Assembly (NCBI GenBank): GCA_022453515.1
Contig: JAJNNY010000062.1
Location: forward strand, 62,001-126,000
DNA: 64,000 nucleotides
Direction of reading: 5' to 3'
Source: Astrocystis sublimbata
Taxonomy: Eukaryota > Ascomycota > Sordariomycetes > Xylariales > Xylariaceae
The translations under genes were made by a program, and so were the position numbers. Numbering within the stretch: position 1 is the stretch's first letter; every line of letters begins with the position of its first letter. Below the pieces are notes generated by a model. It worked only from the letters and a program-made list of their open reading frames with translations, had not been told where the DNA came from and made no database searches. Shown in pieces: positions 48,810 to 61,492 of this stretch.

Positions 48810-49380
48810 GTCTGGGAAAGAGCCTGCTTCGGGACTAGAAGCGGAATTCGCATCGCAGGCTAGGATCGTTAGTCTAGAAGAAGTTGTTCGGGAGGAAAAT
48901 ACCAGCTCATGGATGGGCGGAGTCGGACGGAGAGAAATGATAGCACACTACCCTTAGATACCCCTAATTTTCAAGCCTACTACTACTAGTCTAGTTTACA
49001 ACTCCCTCGTTAATCAGTCCATCTGATAAGATCTTGTGGCCCGCTCTGCAGGGTTCATCGTAAGACTGCATGTCTAGCGCGTATAGGGGGTGCGACAAGG
49101 GTTGATTTGGAGTACACTACTACTGTAAAGAACACCTTCCGCTATTTTCCAGGTCGGAAGCCGAAGATGACTACAAACCAGGGTGGTCATGGTTAACTAG
49201 TAGGCTCGGCCGAGCGAGTTTGAGGAGCGAATTCCGCTATGCTGTCCGAATCAGCTAGGTTCAGTAGAGTAGGATGAAACTTGTGACTGTTCGCATGAGC
49301 ACACGATAGTTTTCCATTGTTTCCAGTCTCTACTGCAAGTTTCATTCGCTCGGTGGTACTCTTGTACTCGACTGTTCAAG
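48810..49380. other. intergenic and promoter of the AIF-like gene
   Basis: No gene seen. Plus-strand genes flank it on both sides. Confidence 0.5.
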
Positions 49381-50982
49381 ATGTTGGAGAAGACAGGCCT
49401 GTACCTCAAGCTCATCGGGTACATATTCCGGTTCATCAACGAGGAACTCTGGCGCGCGGCGAGGACCTCATGGGGCCGCAAGCAAGCGCGATTGTTCGGC
49501 CCTCCGGCACCTGAGTCGCGGGATCGCAACATCGTGATTGTCGGAGCCTCATTCGCAGGCAACCGGGTCGCACAGCTCCTGACGACCTGCCTGCCACCCA
49601 ACAGTCATTACCGGGTGATTGTGGTTGAGCCCAACTCCCACTTCCAGTTCTCGTGGGTGCTGCCCAGGCTATGCGTGGTCGAGGGCCACGAACACAAAGC
49701 CTTCATCCCGTACGGAGGCAATGTGCATGACGACCCTGTCGGCGTGCTGCGATGGGTGCGAGACCGAGTCGCAGACGTCACGGAGAAGACCGTGCAGCTG
49801 CAGAATAGCGGCGAAATCATCCCCTACGAGATCCTTGTGATCGCGACCGGCTCGGGCGTCGAGAAGGGCCTTCCTTCGCGCGTCAACGATACGGACAAGA
49901 GGCGAGGCATGGAACTCATGCAGGACATGCAGCAGCAGATCAAGAAAGCAGACACTGTGGTTGTCGTGGGAGGCGGCGCTGCGGGCGTCGAGATCGCTAC
50001 GGACGCACAGAACCTCTACCCGGGCAAGAAGGTCATTCTCGTCCACTCGCGCGAAGCCGTCATGAACCGCTTTGGCAAGGGCCTGCAGAAGGCTGCGCTC
50101 GAGGGCCTCGAAGGCCTCGGCGTGGAAGTCATCTTGCGCGATAGGCTTGTGCGCGAGGCGTCGAAGCCTGGGATGATACTGTTGCAGTCGGGAAGGGAAA
50201 TACAATGCGATCTTGTCGTAAGTGTGCGCTTTACGTTACTTCACCTCACTTCCCTTGACATACTCACCTACCACGCCAATCCAAGCACATACAATACGTG
50301 TAATCGCACAACTCACGCAGAGGAATTCATACTAAACATCACGTCACGAAAAACAGGTGGATTGCACAGGGCAGCAGCCCTCGTCGGCGCTCGTGGCCCA
50401 GCTGTCCCCGTCGTCCATCTCGCCCTCGGGCCACATCCGCGTCAAGCCGACGCTGCAGCTGCTGGACGAGAAGCTGCCCAACGTCTATGCGTGCGGCGAC
50501 GTCGCCGATACCAAGACGCCCAACCCCAATGCACGGGCGGCGATGCGCCAGGCGTGCGTCGTGGCAGAGAATGTCCTATTGGTGGCCGCCGGCAAGAGGC
50601 CGCGCCACAGATACGAAAACAGCTGGGCCGATGGGGTCATCAAGCTCACGCTGGGTCTGGTACGTGTTGTTTGTCTGTCTGTCTGTTTGTCTGGATGGGG
50701 ATGGGGAATGCGAAAGCAGACATCTACATCCGGACATGGCAAAAAGAGAGTGTGTGGATTATGTGTATGTGTGTGTGCGTGTGCTAACTCAGCGAGTGAT
50801 AGACCAAATCCATCACGCATTATGGGGATGGGAAATCGGAGCTACTCTTCCCCGGAAAAGAAACGGACGAGGCACTAATGTCGGCTATGTGTTGGTCCAG
50901 GATGGGCCAGAAGCCATTCGAGGACCCATACATGGACTCCTCCAAGGCATCGTGCTCGACAGATAGGCAAGCGGCGGTGTAG
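49381..50982 (+). CDS. AIF/AMID/FSP1-like FAD-dependent NAD(P)H oxidoreductase
   Basis: Pyridine nucleotide-disulphide oxidoreductase fold, related to AMID/FSP1 proteins, which reduce quinones and are linked to mitochondria or membranes. Exons 49381-50217, 50357-50659 and 50803-50982 close to 439 aa. Donors are GTAAGT and GTACGT, acceptors AACAG and GATAG, and CTAAC is visible in intron 2. An amphipathic or hydrophobic leader (LYLKLIGYIFRFI) may anchor it. The FAD-binding fold is IVIVGASFAGNRVA (about 51-64), with ATGSG at 155-159. The NAD(P)H fold is VVVVGGGAAGVEIA (about 193-206). The second FAD contact is NVYACGDVADT (about 321-331). The end, SITHYGDGKSELLFPGKETDEALM and MGQKPFEDPYM, is in the frame typical of the family and fixes exon 3. 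Intron 2 is full of TCTG and GTGT repeats. Confidence 0.93.
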
Positions 50983-53439
50983 GATGACGGCCATGGTGGG
51001 AGGTCGCTAGGAGGTCCAACACGGCTGCCCGCCAGGAGATGGGATGGATGAAATGTATGTGTGTATGTGTATGTATGTGGTGCCTAAGCGTTGGCCCGGC
51101 CCAGTGGCGTGTTCGCGATACTTGGTGACTCATTCATACGCATGAAGCACCACGCACACATACCTATACTCTTCAGACTGAATGGATGGGGACTTCCTGT
51201 GATTAGGAGGGGCGATAGGAGGGTTGACAGTGACGAAGGTGTCATGGCAACCGTTGATGTATATAGGCCTATTTGATATCTTGTCTCGATTGTCAGCAAT
51301 CCCGTGTCCCTTTTTGCTTTTACACGCATATTGCTTGAGTAAGCTTGGTGGGTTAGGTAGATAAGTAGGCTTCACAGCAACGGTGTTGCCTGCGTAGCTA
51401 TCAAAAGAAAAGGCCGATGTGTTCCGAGGTCCTCCCATATTGTGTTGTGGGTGTATTGGACTGCTATGCATCTATGTGGCTAGGTGTCAAGCGCAGCAGC
51501 AGCAGCAGCATCCCCATCCCCAGGTTCCCATGATGTATGCCTACCTGATTCGGTCGATCAATGTAACGATCCCTGGCTTGGCTATCGCAAAAGCACCCAT
51601 TCGGGACCAAAAGACGACTGTTGGTTTACACGATAGTACAGTATGCACCCCGACTGATGATAGCTTTGGATCCTGCGTTGGGAATAGCCCCTCCAGGGTT
51701 CAACTCTCTACCCCTCGCCGGAGGACTTGTTGGGCGTTGCGATGATAGCCAAGGCTCCCTCGATAACATGATGGCCGAGAGGTCACGACCTTTGCTCTGG
51801 CCGGGCCGTCTTACTTATCATGAGCACTCGAAGGAGTCGGACCTTGTTGCCCGAACCTCATCGGCCTATATCCAGTGTCGACCAGACCGCCACTTGATGT
51901 GGGCCGTAGCCTGCAGCTCTGCTTTTACTTGAGATGTTCTTTTCCCAGCGCGCGCTTATTAACTTGCATCGTTTTTTTCGCACTATTGAAAGCAAAGGTT
52001 GGTTTTGTCAATGCGAAATAGGGACCAATGATCTGCTTGGTCTGCATTCGCATATCCGCTAGCATCGGCAGTTGTACTTGCTTGCTGTCGAGCAGTGCAG
52101 TTAGCTACACTTCTAGCTTAATAAGTACTTTGCATGTATGTAACCGTCTCACCGTATAATCGTGTAGTGGGTAGGGTATGAATTTATCCCTCTTTTCTTT
52201 TTTTATCTTCAGAAGAACGGAATGGGAATGGCTATGTAGGATTCGGTCTCATGACGCCATCATCAATGTCGCCCGTTGTTGTGGTGACAGCCAAAAACAG
52301 GTTACGCTGATGGTCCCTTCGAGCATGCCTTTCTCCAACGATTATCTTGATAGACTTGCAGGATCTCCAGCTTGGAGGGTGGGCGGGGCATGGTGATCAT
52401 ACCCTCTGCGTAACGGCAAATGCAACTTCGGTCTCTTTTTCGAGGGACAATCAGCATGGGATTCCAAGGCGCCTAGAGGAGGGGTAATTATCTCCATTCT
52501 CCAGTCTCTAGTCGTCTGTCCAGATAGGGCAGCAGCTTATTCGATCCCACATAAGGCCATTACTTGCCGGATCAGGTAACATGTCAATCCTTGCAAATAA
52601 CTGGGCTGCAGACAATATTATGTGCATGACGGCCGGATACCGCTACACCCAAGCAGTGAGAACTCACCGACTGCGCTTGCAATCAAAGTAGCACAAGCAT
52701 CTTCCCGCAAGAAAATAAACAATGGCGGCTTACATGGCGATTGCTGGTCTGAGTTTCATCAGTCGCATTTTTGGTTTTGTGTTGCTCTTCCCGCATGTGT
52801 AAGTGGTAACTATCGGGAAGTTTACCCCAGGGTGGTATTGCGGTGTAGCAAACGGTGAATGTAGTAAACGAACCGAAATTACCGACAGGGCTTAGATAGA
52901 ACCAATCCGGTAGGAGGGCAAACTGTTGGGATTTACTCACGGATGCTGTGTGCCTGTCACGGACACTAACATAGATAGGGAACACAATCACATCATGATC
53001 ATGTGTCCTGGGTGACTGGCGTAGACTGTGCCTGCTGACGGGGAGCAGCCGAAATAGGTGGGGGATATATGGAGTCGGCGATGGATGCTGGATCCTGAAT
53101 AGATGCGACGCGCTGTGCATCAATCGCTATAACGGCCGGATCGACGTTGCAATGCCGGATAGGTGCATATTCTGAACCAGGGATCTCGTTCTGCCAAGAG
53201 CCACTATGCCCCCCTATGCCCCTCTCCCCCATCCCTGCCCGTCACATCCATGGTCATCTTTGCATCATTGCCGCCAACTGGGAAGTTCTAGGAAGCTCCA
53301 ACCAAGCAAGCTCTCGAGTCTCAGTCTGCATGTGATTCTGTGAGTGTATGAGGGCAAGGGCAACGCGACCGCTTGACCAGACAGCCCCGTTCGACACCCT
53401 TCCACGACTTTCTTATGAACACTGCTTTCCCTGGCCAAG
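50983..53439. other. 2.4-kb intergenic region, no gene seen
   Basis: GTATGT repeats near 51053-51078 and (GCA)n near 51493-51509. Open frames are short and unrecognisable. The right end is the leader of the 468-aa gene. Confidence 0.5.
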
Positions 53440-54846
53440 ATGGGTTTCGAAGACAACCCGTTCGTACGCTTCAAGAATTTCGTCGACAACAACGTTCGCC
53501 GTGGCGTGGACCTTGTTTTGAGTTCGTCACAAGCTACTTCATCTGCTCCATCACCGTCAACAACGTCATCGTCACCTGACCTTGTGCCACTCCATAAAGA
53601 GTCCATCACTACTCCTTCCGTCGACAACAAGGACAATAACAACAATACCCCTCCTCTACATATACAGAGACAAGCACAATCATCATTGCCATCATCATCA
53701 TCACCACCTCTACCACCATCAACATCACCAACACTGCCTTCGCGAACATTGTCATCGCGACTGAGGATGCCAGACAACGCATCTAACACGGCGGCCATCG
53801 CCGTGGTATCCGATCAGGATACCAACAAAACCACCAACATGAACGAAGTCCACGCCTGGGCCGTAGACTCACCCTACTCCCCCCTCAACCTGCAACACCT
53901 TCCCCAGCCCGTACCCCGCGGCGTGCCCCGCAGCCACGAAGGTGATTTCACCTTCCGCGACGCCTTCGAGGACCTCCTCGTCGCCGGCTCCGGCAAGCCC
54001 GTGCCTAGCACCCGCGAGCTCGTGTGGAAGAAGAAGCGCGAGCACTTCCCCTTCTGGGAGAAGGAGCGCGAGGAGCAGCAAGGCAAGGGCCTGCACGTCA
54101 CACAATGGGTCGGCGGCCTCGCCCAGAACGGGCTCTGGAACTCGTACTTCAAGCTAGACCCGCCTCCGGCAGCCAAGCCGGGCCACGACAAGGACAGAGA
54201 AGCTGCTGAGCGGCCGCTGTACTTCCGTGAGCCCGCGCCAGCCGCGCCCCGCGGTACCAAGAAGGAGTTTGTCTGGGGCAACTGGGATGACCGGCCGAGA
54301 GAGGCGCACAAGAGCTCCTTCGGCGGCAGGGGCGTCTGGGGTGCGGCGTGGAAGATGGGCATGGACAGCGACTCTCGCTGGGAGAGCGACAGCAACAACT
54401 CGGCGGATGTGGAAGATGAGCTGTACGGCAAGAGCACCACAGACTGCCCCACCAGCCCCAGGAGAGACCGCTTTGAGGCGCCGTGGACAGAGAGTGGCGG
54501 CCTCAGGAAGCCGTCTATCCCGGAGCTGAGGACGACAACCTACCCTGATGGAAGCAAGAACGTCAAGGAGACGGTGCGGGAAGAGAGCGACGGCAAGACC
54601 AAGATCACGTCGATGGAGACCCGGTATGATCCCGCCGGCAACATCGTCTCAGAAAGCCAAGAGTCCTCGACGACGCGGAACTGGTCCGGGAGTGTACCTG
54701 GTGCCGGTGCCGAGGCGTCTTTCTCGTGGTCGTGGAACAGCGACAAGGAGAACAACAAGAGGAAGCGCGACGACGAAGGCCGTGAGGGCGAGCCCAATTG
54801 GGAAGACCGGAAAGACGAGAAGAAGGGCTGGTTCTGGAACCGGTGA
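53440..54846 (+). CDS. conserved fungal hypothetical protein, disordered ends
   Basis: Function unknown. A single exon gives 468 aa; the ATG at 53440 has good context and opens MGFEDNPFVRFKNFVDNNV, a start I associate with a Pezizomycotina-restricted family. A Ser/Thr/Pro-rich stretch with poly-Asn (about 27-105) follows. A conserved block then reads AVDSPYSPLNLQHLPQPVPRG, with FTFRDAFEDLLVAGSG and WKKKREHFPFW after it (about 140-215). A third block is TQWVGGLAQNGLWNSYF. The C-terminal third is charged, with a repeated pattern (TTYPDGSKNVKETVREESDGKT, then METRYDPAGNIVSE) and ends KKGWFWNR. No membrane helix or signal peptide is visible. The pattern could suit a mitochondrial or scaffold protein, but nothing shows it. 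Confidence 0.78.
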   Translation: MGFEDNPFVRFKNFVDNNVRRGVDLVLSSSQATSSAPSPSTTSSSPDLVPLHKESITTPSVDNKDNNNNTPPLHIQRQAQSSLPSSSSPPLPPSTSPTLPSRTLSSRLRMPDNASNTAAIAVVSDQDTNKTTNMNEVHAWAVDSPYSPLNLQHLPQPVPRGVPRSHEGDFTFRDAFEDLLVAGSGKPVPSTRELVWKKKREHFPFWEKEREEQQGKGLHVTQWVGGLAQNGLWNSYFKLDPPPAAKPGHDKDREAAERPLYFREPAPAAPRGTKKEFVWGNWDDRPREAHKSSFGGRGVWGAAWKMGMDSDSRWESDSNNSADVEDELYGKSTTDCPTSPRRDRFEAPWTESGGLRKPSIPELRTTTYPDGSKNVKETVREESDGKTKITSMETRYDPAGNIVSESQESSTTRNWSGSVPGAGAEASFSWSWNSDKENNKRKRDDEGREGEPNWEDRKDEKKGWFWNR

Positions 54847-57800
54847 TAACGCGGCCAGGTATGCCTTCGCTCAGGTGTGGCTGAGGCATGCCGTTGGTGT
54901 TGCGATTCTACGATCTTTATAATCTTCTGCTGAGATGCCACTCACTCCTGGCTTTATTTCTTTTTTGCTTTTTGGCTTCTTACGACTTTATGATGAGGTG
55001 CCGCTCACTCCCGGCTTTGATTTCTCTAGCGTTTGATGATAATGCCGTTACGACCTAACTTAACTTATTCAGATATCCCCCTCAACTTTTACTATGTTCT
55101 TACTTATTACTGCTTTCCTACGCTATCTAAGGGCTAGAAGTTCAATGGAGCAGGATCATAATACAAATTGAAACTTACAAACTATATCATACATCACGCT
55201 ACCGAGTGCACTGTCTACGTGACCTACAGCACTTAACACCAATACAGTCTAAATGTAATTGACTTTCAGAATACCAAGTCATCATATTCAATCAATTCGG
55301 AGTACCTTGTCCGAAAATCACTAAGCGCTTCATTGCACCTTGGCGCCGGGGTGCGAGTTTGAGATGCGGTCGCGGATGAGGTCGTCGTGGGCGCTTGACA
55401 ACCGCCCTAGGCGCGGTGTCGGGCAGTGTGATTCATTTTCGCTCCGTGAGTCATAGCCACAAGGGCCGGTCGCGGGCTTAATAGGCCAGGTATTATAGCT
55501 GAATATAGACTCTTATGCATGCATGCACTATCTGTATGCAGAAGATCCCACCTGTGCCGACTCCAGTTCCAAACCTTGATCATGATATATGTGGAGTGGA
55601 GTGGCCTATATCATCCATCCTACTTAGGAGGCCTATCCTCCTCGCCGGGTCCTGTGTAGGTAAGCGCCTACGTCATGTAACGCCTATAGCCTATAGCTTG
55701 GCCCGTGCTTGGGCTGGCTTAAGCGGGCGCTTGCTTGCTTGCTTGCTTGACCGTACGACCTCGTTCAGCTCACCGCTTCCTTCTATAGTATAGTATTTCT
55801 TGGCAAGAAGCGAGCATAATGCAGCGGCCTTCAGGTCTGTTTCATTGCAGCTTATGACACAATTTGCGTTTTGAAACATCTATGCTATAGTGTTTTCTTA
55901 ATTGCGATTTTTTATATATTTTTTTTTGTTGAGCTTCTCTACGTGAGACGATGTCCCGTGTTGTTTTCAATGCTCCAAGCCCTTTGCTTGTGTGAGGGAG
56001 TCATACTATCGCCTGTGCGAGCTCACCGACAAATCTGAACTTGGCAGTAAAGGTTACCAGAGCGTAGAGCGCACAACGATCTATTTTAATCTATTTTTTT
56101 CCTTTTCTTCTTCTGTGTCTAGTCATCATACTGGCGAGCTGCGACATGTTATAGCTTGTTGAGTCTCCTTTTCTGACCAAAGCGTTTGTGCTGGCCGTCA
56201 ACATGAGAACATCCCCTCTACAGCTTCTAGGAAGATATGAGGGTCGTATGCCCAAATGATCACTACGCCCAAGATCCTTCACATGTCAAAGCGCCCTCGT
56301 CGCTTTCCTGCCCTTACTAGGTACCTATCCATGAAGGACTCATGGAATCGGCATGGCCTGATAGAAGCTGTACTCAAGAAGCTCTATCTTATGCATTTTT
56401 TTGTGTCAACTTCACAAGCGAAGGATGACACTTCCTTGCTGCTTGGCTGCATTTCTGTCAACATTGGAAAGCTCCGAGGAGGCACACTGCGACCTACGCA
56501 TCGCAATGTATGAGTCCTCAATAGTTGACTCCTGCATCGAATGAAAATCGCATCCAACGCATTATGAGTTCTCTGTTTCAGAATCTCGCCTCTGCGCCTC
56601 CAACTCAAGCGAAGTATTACTCAATCTCCCACTAGTCCAACTCCCATGCCGTGCCCTATTGTACCATCGACATTCGATTCATTCGCAGGCAGACATAGGA
56701 GTAGGAGTCACTCACAGCCAAGCGCAACTTGCTCCTCCACGTCATAGGTTCAAGTGTAGGAGAGGCAAACCAATCAACTCCTGTCGCATCACAGGCAAAC
56801 AAGATCACGCGAGTCGTCACCCGTCACATGCAGACGCAGATGCAAGACGCAGGTTCCCGTCGTCACCTGCCACAAGGCAATTGCCCAACATCAAGATCTG
56901 GGAGCGCGCGTGCCCTGCGCCTGGCTGTTTGAGCGCATTTATCTGTTTGACCAGGCTTCTGCTGTATCCCACGCTCGTGAAAAAGATCGCTTTTACACAC
57001 ACAAGATTCTGCATATCTCACCCTGGCGTAGGTATAGATATAGATGCCCATGAGCAGGAACACGCGATGCGAGATTCCCATAGATCTATACCTTATGCGA
57101 CCGTAGAACTTGTACGTATCTGGCCCCCTTTCCCAACGTCCGTGTCCTTTGTTGCCCCTGCCAAGAACAACGACGACATCTGGGGAACGGTGTTTCCTAT
57201 ATGAAGCTTGAACGACCCACCATCGGCGCGGAGGTGGGCGGGCCGTTCAAGTCTCAATCCCGTTGTAACTCGCATTCGCAACGGGCTCGGTCACATCCGC
57301 GCCGCGCGGTGCTTAGAACGCCGAGGATGGCATTTGGTATAGTTACTGCCCTGATGTTTAGCGACAATGGATAGTGTCATTCTTCAAAGATGGTGAATAT
57401 TATCTAGCATAACCGATGTTGACTGATTTCTGCTATTTTTACTCATTAATCATGATGACTCAGTCTACACGGAGTTTGTGCAATCTTCTAATCATTCAGT
57501 AATTGTAGCAGTGGCTACGTGCGGTTAGAGGCGGCACATGTAAGTATACCTACATGTCTTACATTCCCAGTCTTTGTCCAGTCAGTCCGCTCAACAAGAT
57601 CTTTGTGTTGCGGCACTGCTGCAATGTCAGAAGCTTAACATAGCTTAAAACCATTTAGGAAGCACTGAGCACCGCATTAGCTGTTGTACTCTATGAAAAT
57701 GACAGCTTGAATATCATATGCATACGATTGATGGTTTGCACATGTTAGATTGACAGCACTTGATACACAAAACAGGCAGCTCCAGGCCACCTCGCTAGTA

Positions 57801-59017
57801 ATCAGCCAGTCTCACAGCAGGCCAAACGGAGCTGAAAATAAGCAAACATCACAGAAGCAGAACGCGTATGTTTAATCTTGGGTACCCTGCAACGTTACAA
57901 TCCAGTAGGGATAACATGTAAGCTAGCGCGTAATACAGTCTTCACCTCATAGCACTCTGCACCCATAAGCAGCCGCAAGCGGACAGTAACATAAGATACA
58001 TACCTAGGTAGATCGAGGTGTTTTGTTTGTGCGGTAAAGGTGCGCCCTCGGAAATAAACAGGTAGAGAGATGCATATATGCGTGCTTTGTTGATGCATAT
58101 GCCACCCGCAGAGAAGGAGATGGGAAAATAGACACAGTACAATTGGTCAGCCAATGCCGCCAAAATTGACGGCAAGGGACAGGCCTTTCTCCGTCTCCTG
58201 ACCTGATATTGTCTTTGTTTTGTTTGCCGCAACGCCACCCCCGCAGTCTTACATTGAGCTAATAGAATTAATTGGTTTTGGTTTGAGACAATTGGATTCC
58301 CGAGTACTGCTCCTGCAACATGAGGGCCGAGGGGGCTTACTTGATATTATGTGATAAAAGGAAGCTCGAAGGATCAGAGGGTGTGCGGGGTTAGGCTGCA
58401 CGAAGCTTGTCGAGACGTCAAAGGAGGGCTGGCGATCTCTCGAGTCCCCTGCTTGTTTATACTTCAGCTTACCTAGGTACCTAACGCGACACTCGGTTCT
58501 TCACCGAGGACTTGGGCGGCTGGTGTACTCGAGTCTCTAGATATGATCACGAGGGATGTCAGTTTTGCAACGGCCGGTTCTACTTCGGAGCCAACTAATT
58601 ACCAAACCTAGCTCTTGTGTCTCGTGATACGAGCGAAGGCGGCTTCGTTAGACAACTCTCATTCGTATTCACTAACATGGGGGTCAATGGCGTTTGCCCA
58701 TGTGTCGATTCCCCAGAGATAAAGACAGGCGTGCGCGGTTCCGAGGTCCTAGATGCAATGCACCTATCACACGCCTAGCCGAAGCCAGGGACGTATTTAT
58801 AGCATCCGGATCAGTCCATGTGTATGTATCACTTGCGCCCAATAATTAAAGCCCGAAAGGGTTGCTATCAAGGAGCATCTTGTGCGACCTGCAGTCAGGA
58901 TTAAAGAGCCAGAGTCTGCCTCTTGAATCTCCCACTGCTCTGACCGGTTTGCATTTCGTGTCGTCGATTGATCATCGCTCGTCGTGGTAGGTTGGTACAG
59001 CGAGCAATTTCACAACC
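54847..59017. other. 4.2-kb intergenic region, no gene seen
   Basis: No credible coding sequence. The DNA near 55330-55480 is GC-rich and may be repeat debris. A (GCTT)5 run lies at 55729-55748. TACCTAGGTA palindromes occur at 58001-58010 and 58470-58479, and the shifted form TAGGTACCTA at 56318-56327. The last 500 bases should hold the promoter of the sugar transporter; TATTTATA lies near 58794. Confidence 0.5.
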
Positions 59018-60943
59018 ATGTCGTCAACACACGTTGCTGAGCATCACACGGAGCAGAGGCTTCATCACAACGATAACCCGGAGTTCGACAGTAAGGGGCT
59101 TCATAATGTCGACTCGGCGGCCGAAGCCAAGGGGCATGCCTCCCACACGGACCATGCGCTCGATCTCGACGAAAAGGCTCAGTTCGCCGATTACAAGGCG
59201 GATGCGATTGAGGCAGAGAACTCGGAGCACAACATGACGGTAATGGAGTCGGTTCGGGCGTACCCTATGGCCACCTTCTGGGCATTCATCATGTCCTTCA
59301 CCATCGTACGCTACCTCTGTCTCTTTCGATGATTACTACAAGCCCTCGGTTCAAGGATACCAGCTAACACCGGTCACAGATCATGGAGTCCTATGATGTC
59401 TTCCTCTGCGGCAACTTCATCGCTCTGCCTGCATTTAGGCAGAAATACGGCGTGCACCTCGCCGCAACCGATGAATATGTCATCACGACCTCGTGGCAAT
59501 CTGCGCTTCAAGTCTCGGGACAGCTCGGCGCGCTGATCGGTGTTTTCCTCGCCGGCCCCCTCACCAGCCGCATCGGCTACCGCTGGGCGACCTTGTCCGG
59601 CCTGATGCTGCTGAACGCCTTCATCTTCGTTTTTTTCTTCGCCAATTCGCTGCCTGTGATCTTCGTATCCCAGATTCTCGAGGGCATACCGTGGGGCATC
59701 TTCATTGCCAACGCACCTGCGTACTGTAGCGAGATCGTGCCGATCAAGCTGCGAGCGCCCGCTACTCAGATGTTGCAATGGTTCTGGGCCATCGGTAGTA
59801 TCATTGTCGGTGCCGTCACTTACGTATACAATTCAGATAAGTCTGAACAAGCCTTCAAGTACGTGCTCATTGCAGATTAGAAGTAACTATGTCGCTGTCG
59901 CTGACGACGAATGAACAGGATCCCGATTGCCCTTCAATGGATCTTCCCCACGCCGCTTGCCATCCTCATCTTCTTCGCACCCGAGTCGCCGTGGTGGCTG
60001 GTTCGAAAGGGACGCCTCGAAGAAGCGGCAAAGTCAGTCGGACGCCTTGGACGAAGGTCGAGACTGAACGTCAACGAGACCGTCGCTATGATGCGACGTG
60101 TCATCGAGCTTGAGAAGTCGATCAAGGAGCCGCATTTCTTCGAACTTTTCAAGGGCGTCGATCTCTACCGCACCCTCATCGTGTGTGGTGTCTACGCCGC
60201 TCAGAATCTGACGGGTAATCTCATCGCTAACCAAGCCGTGTTCTTCTTCGAGCGTAAGTTGTCGTCGTCCATTCACTTTGATGAATAGGCATGCTGACCC
60301 AGCGCAGAGGCTGGCGTGGGAGTCAACACTGCCTTCGCCCTGGGCCTCATTACCTCGGCCCTGCAAGCAATCTTCGTCATGCTATCTTGGATCCTGACCT
60401 CCTACTTCGGCCGACGCTCAATCTACCTCTGGGGCTCTGCCGTCAACACGATCCTCCTAGTCGCCCTCGGCATCGCGGCCTCTGTGGGCACCTCTACCGC
60501 TATCTCCAACGCGCAGGCGGCCTTGGGTCTGATCATCTCCGTCCTGTTCACCCTGGGACCTGCGCCCGCCTCGTGGGTCATCATCGGCGAGACGTCGTCT
60601 ATCCGTCTCAGGCCCCTGACGACTGGAATCGGGCGAGCGTCTTACTATATCGTTGAAATCCCTCTTATCTTCCTCTCGAGTTATCTTCTCAACCCGACGG
60701 TAAGGCACTTTGAGACTCTTGTGATATGTATAAGTGCTGATATATGTGCTGCAGGGCGGAAATCTGGGCGGCAAGTGCGGATACGTCTGGGCCGGCACAG
60801 GCCTGGTTTGCTTGATCTTGGCATTCTTCTACTTGCCTGAGATGCGTGGCCGGTCATACCGTGAGATTGATATCTTGTTCAAGCGCAAGGTTCCGGCTCG
60901 CAAGTGGAAAAAGACTCACGTCGACATCAATGATGACGAGTAG
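59018..60943 (+). CDS. MFS sugar transporter, alpha-glucoside/maltose permease-like
   Basis: Proton-coupled sugar importer of the plasma membrane. Five exons close to 560 aa: 59018-59305, 59380-59858, 59919-60253, 60308-60699 and 60755-60943. All introns are 53-74 nt with GT and CAG signals. A charged N-terminal tail (about 1-75) precedes 12 predicted helices. Sugar-porter landmarks: ESYDVFLCGNF in helix 1, GPLTSRIGYRW (about 155-165) between helices 2 and 3, and PESPWWLVRKGR (277-288) after helix 6. YFGRRS (about 400-405) is in the second half, and PEMRGRSYREID follows helix 12. ESYD at the first helix and the overall layout are most like the MAL11-type alpha-glucoside:H+ symporters, but the substrate cannot be read from sequence. 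No hydrolase gene is adjacent. Confidence 0.93.
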
Positions 60944-61492
60944 ATGGAATATGGACGGGGAATCAGCGGCACTAAGTCGACGGGCAAGGGAGGTGCACAT
61001 AGTGCAGTTTAGTATCGAGCCCTGATTGCTTACGTTGAGCGTCGCAGAAACCTTCAAGCATGGACTATGCCAGGGACGCAGAGCTGATTGTTCGGGCATC
61101 GGGTTAGGTGCCGCCTATATCAGCAAATAGTACTACCAAATAATTAGTTCCCTTTGTGGGGGGTAATAATACCATCCAAAGAAATAAATCACCCAACATT
61201 GGTATGTGTGTACCGTCTGGCTCTGTGAAGTACCTAGGTAATCGGTAGGGGACGCAACGTCTGTATGACAATAGGCGTATGAGAAAACGGACATTCTGCT
61301 CTGCAGAAGTACGTCAAAGAACGTCACTGGAAACTCTGGCTCTGATTGGTCGTATCCTTTTAACAACTTCGGGAACACTGGCCATTGAAAGTATGTGATC
61401 GATCATGTTGAATGGACAATAGAGCTCAATGTGGATGTACACCGGGGTTCATTCAAAGATTTACAAGACTATTGCGCCCTTTCGACACTGAA
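60944..61492. other. convergent intergenic region
   Basis: 3' flanks of the sugar transporter and the PNP-domain gene. A TACCTAGGTA palindrome lies at 61231-61240. I found no trace of NACHT or NB-ARC motifs in the minus-strand frames downstream of 61493. Confidence 0.5.
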
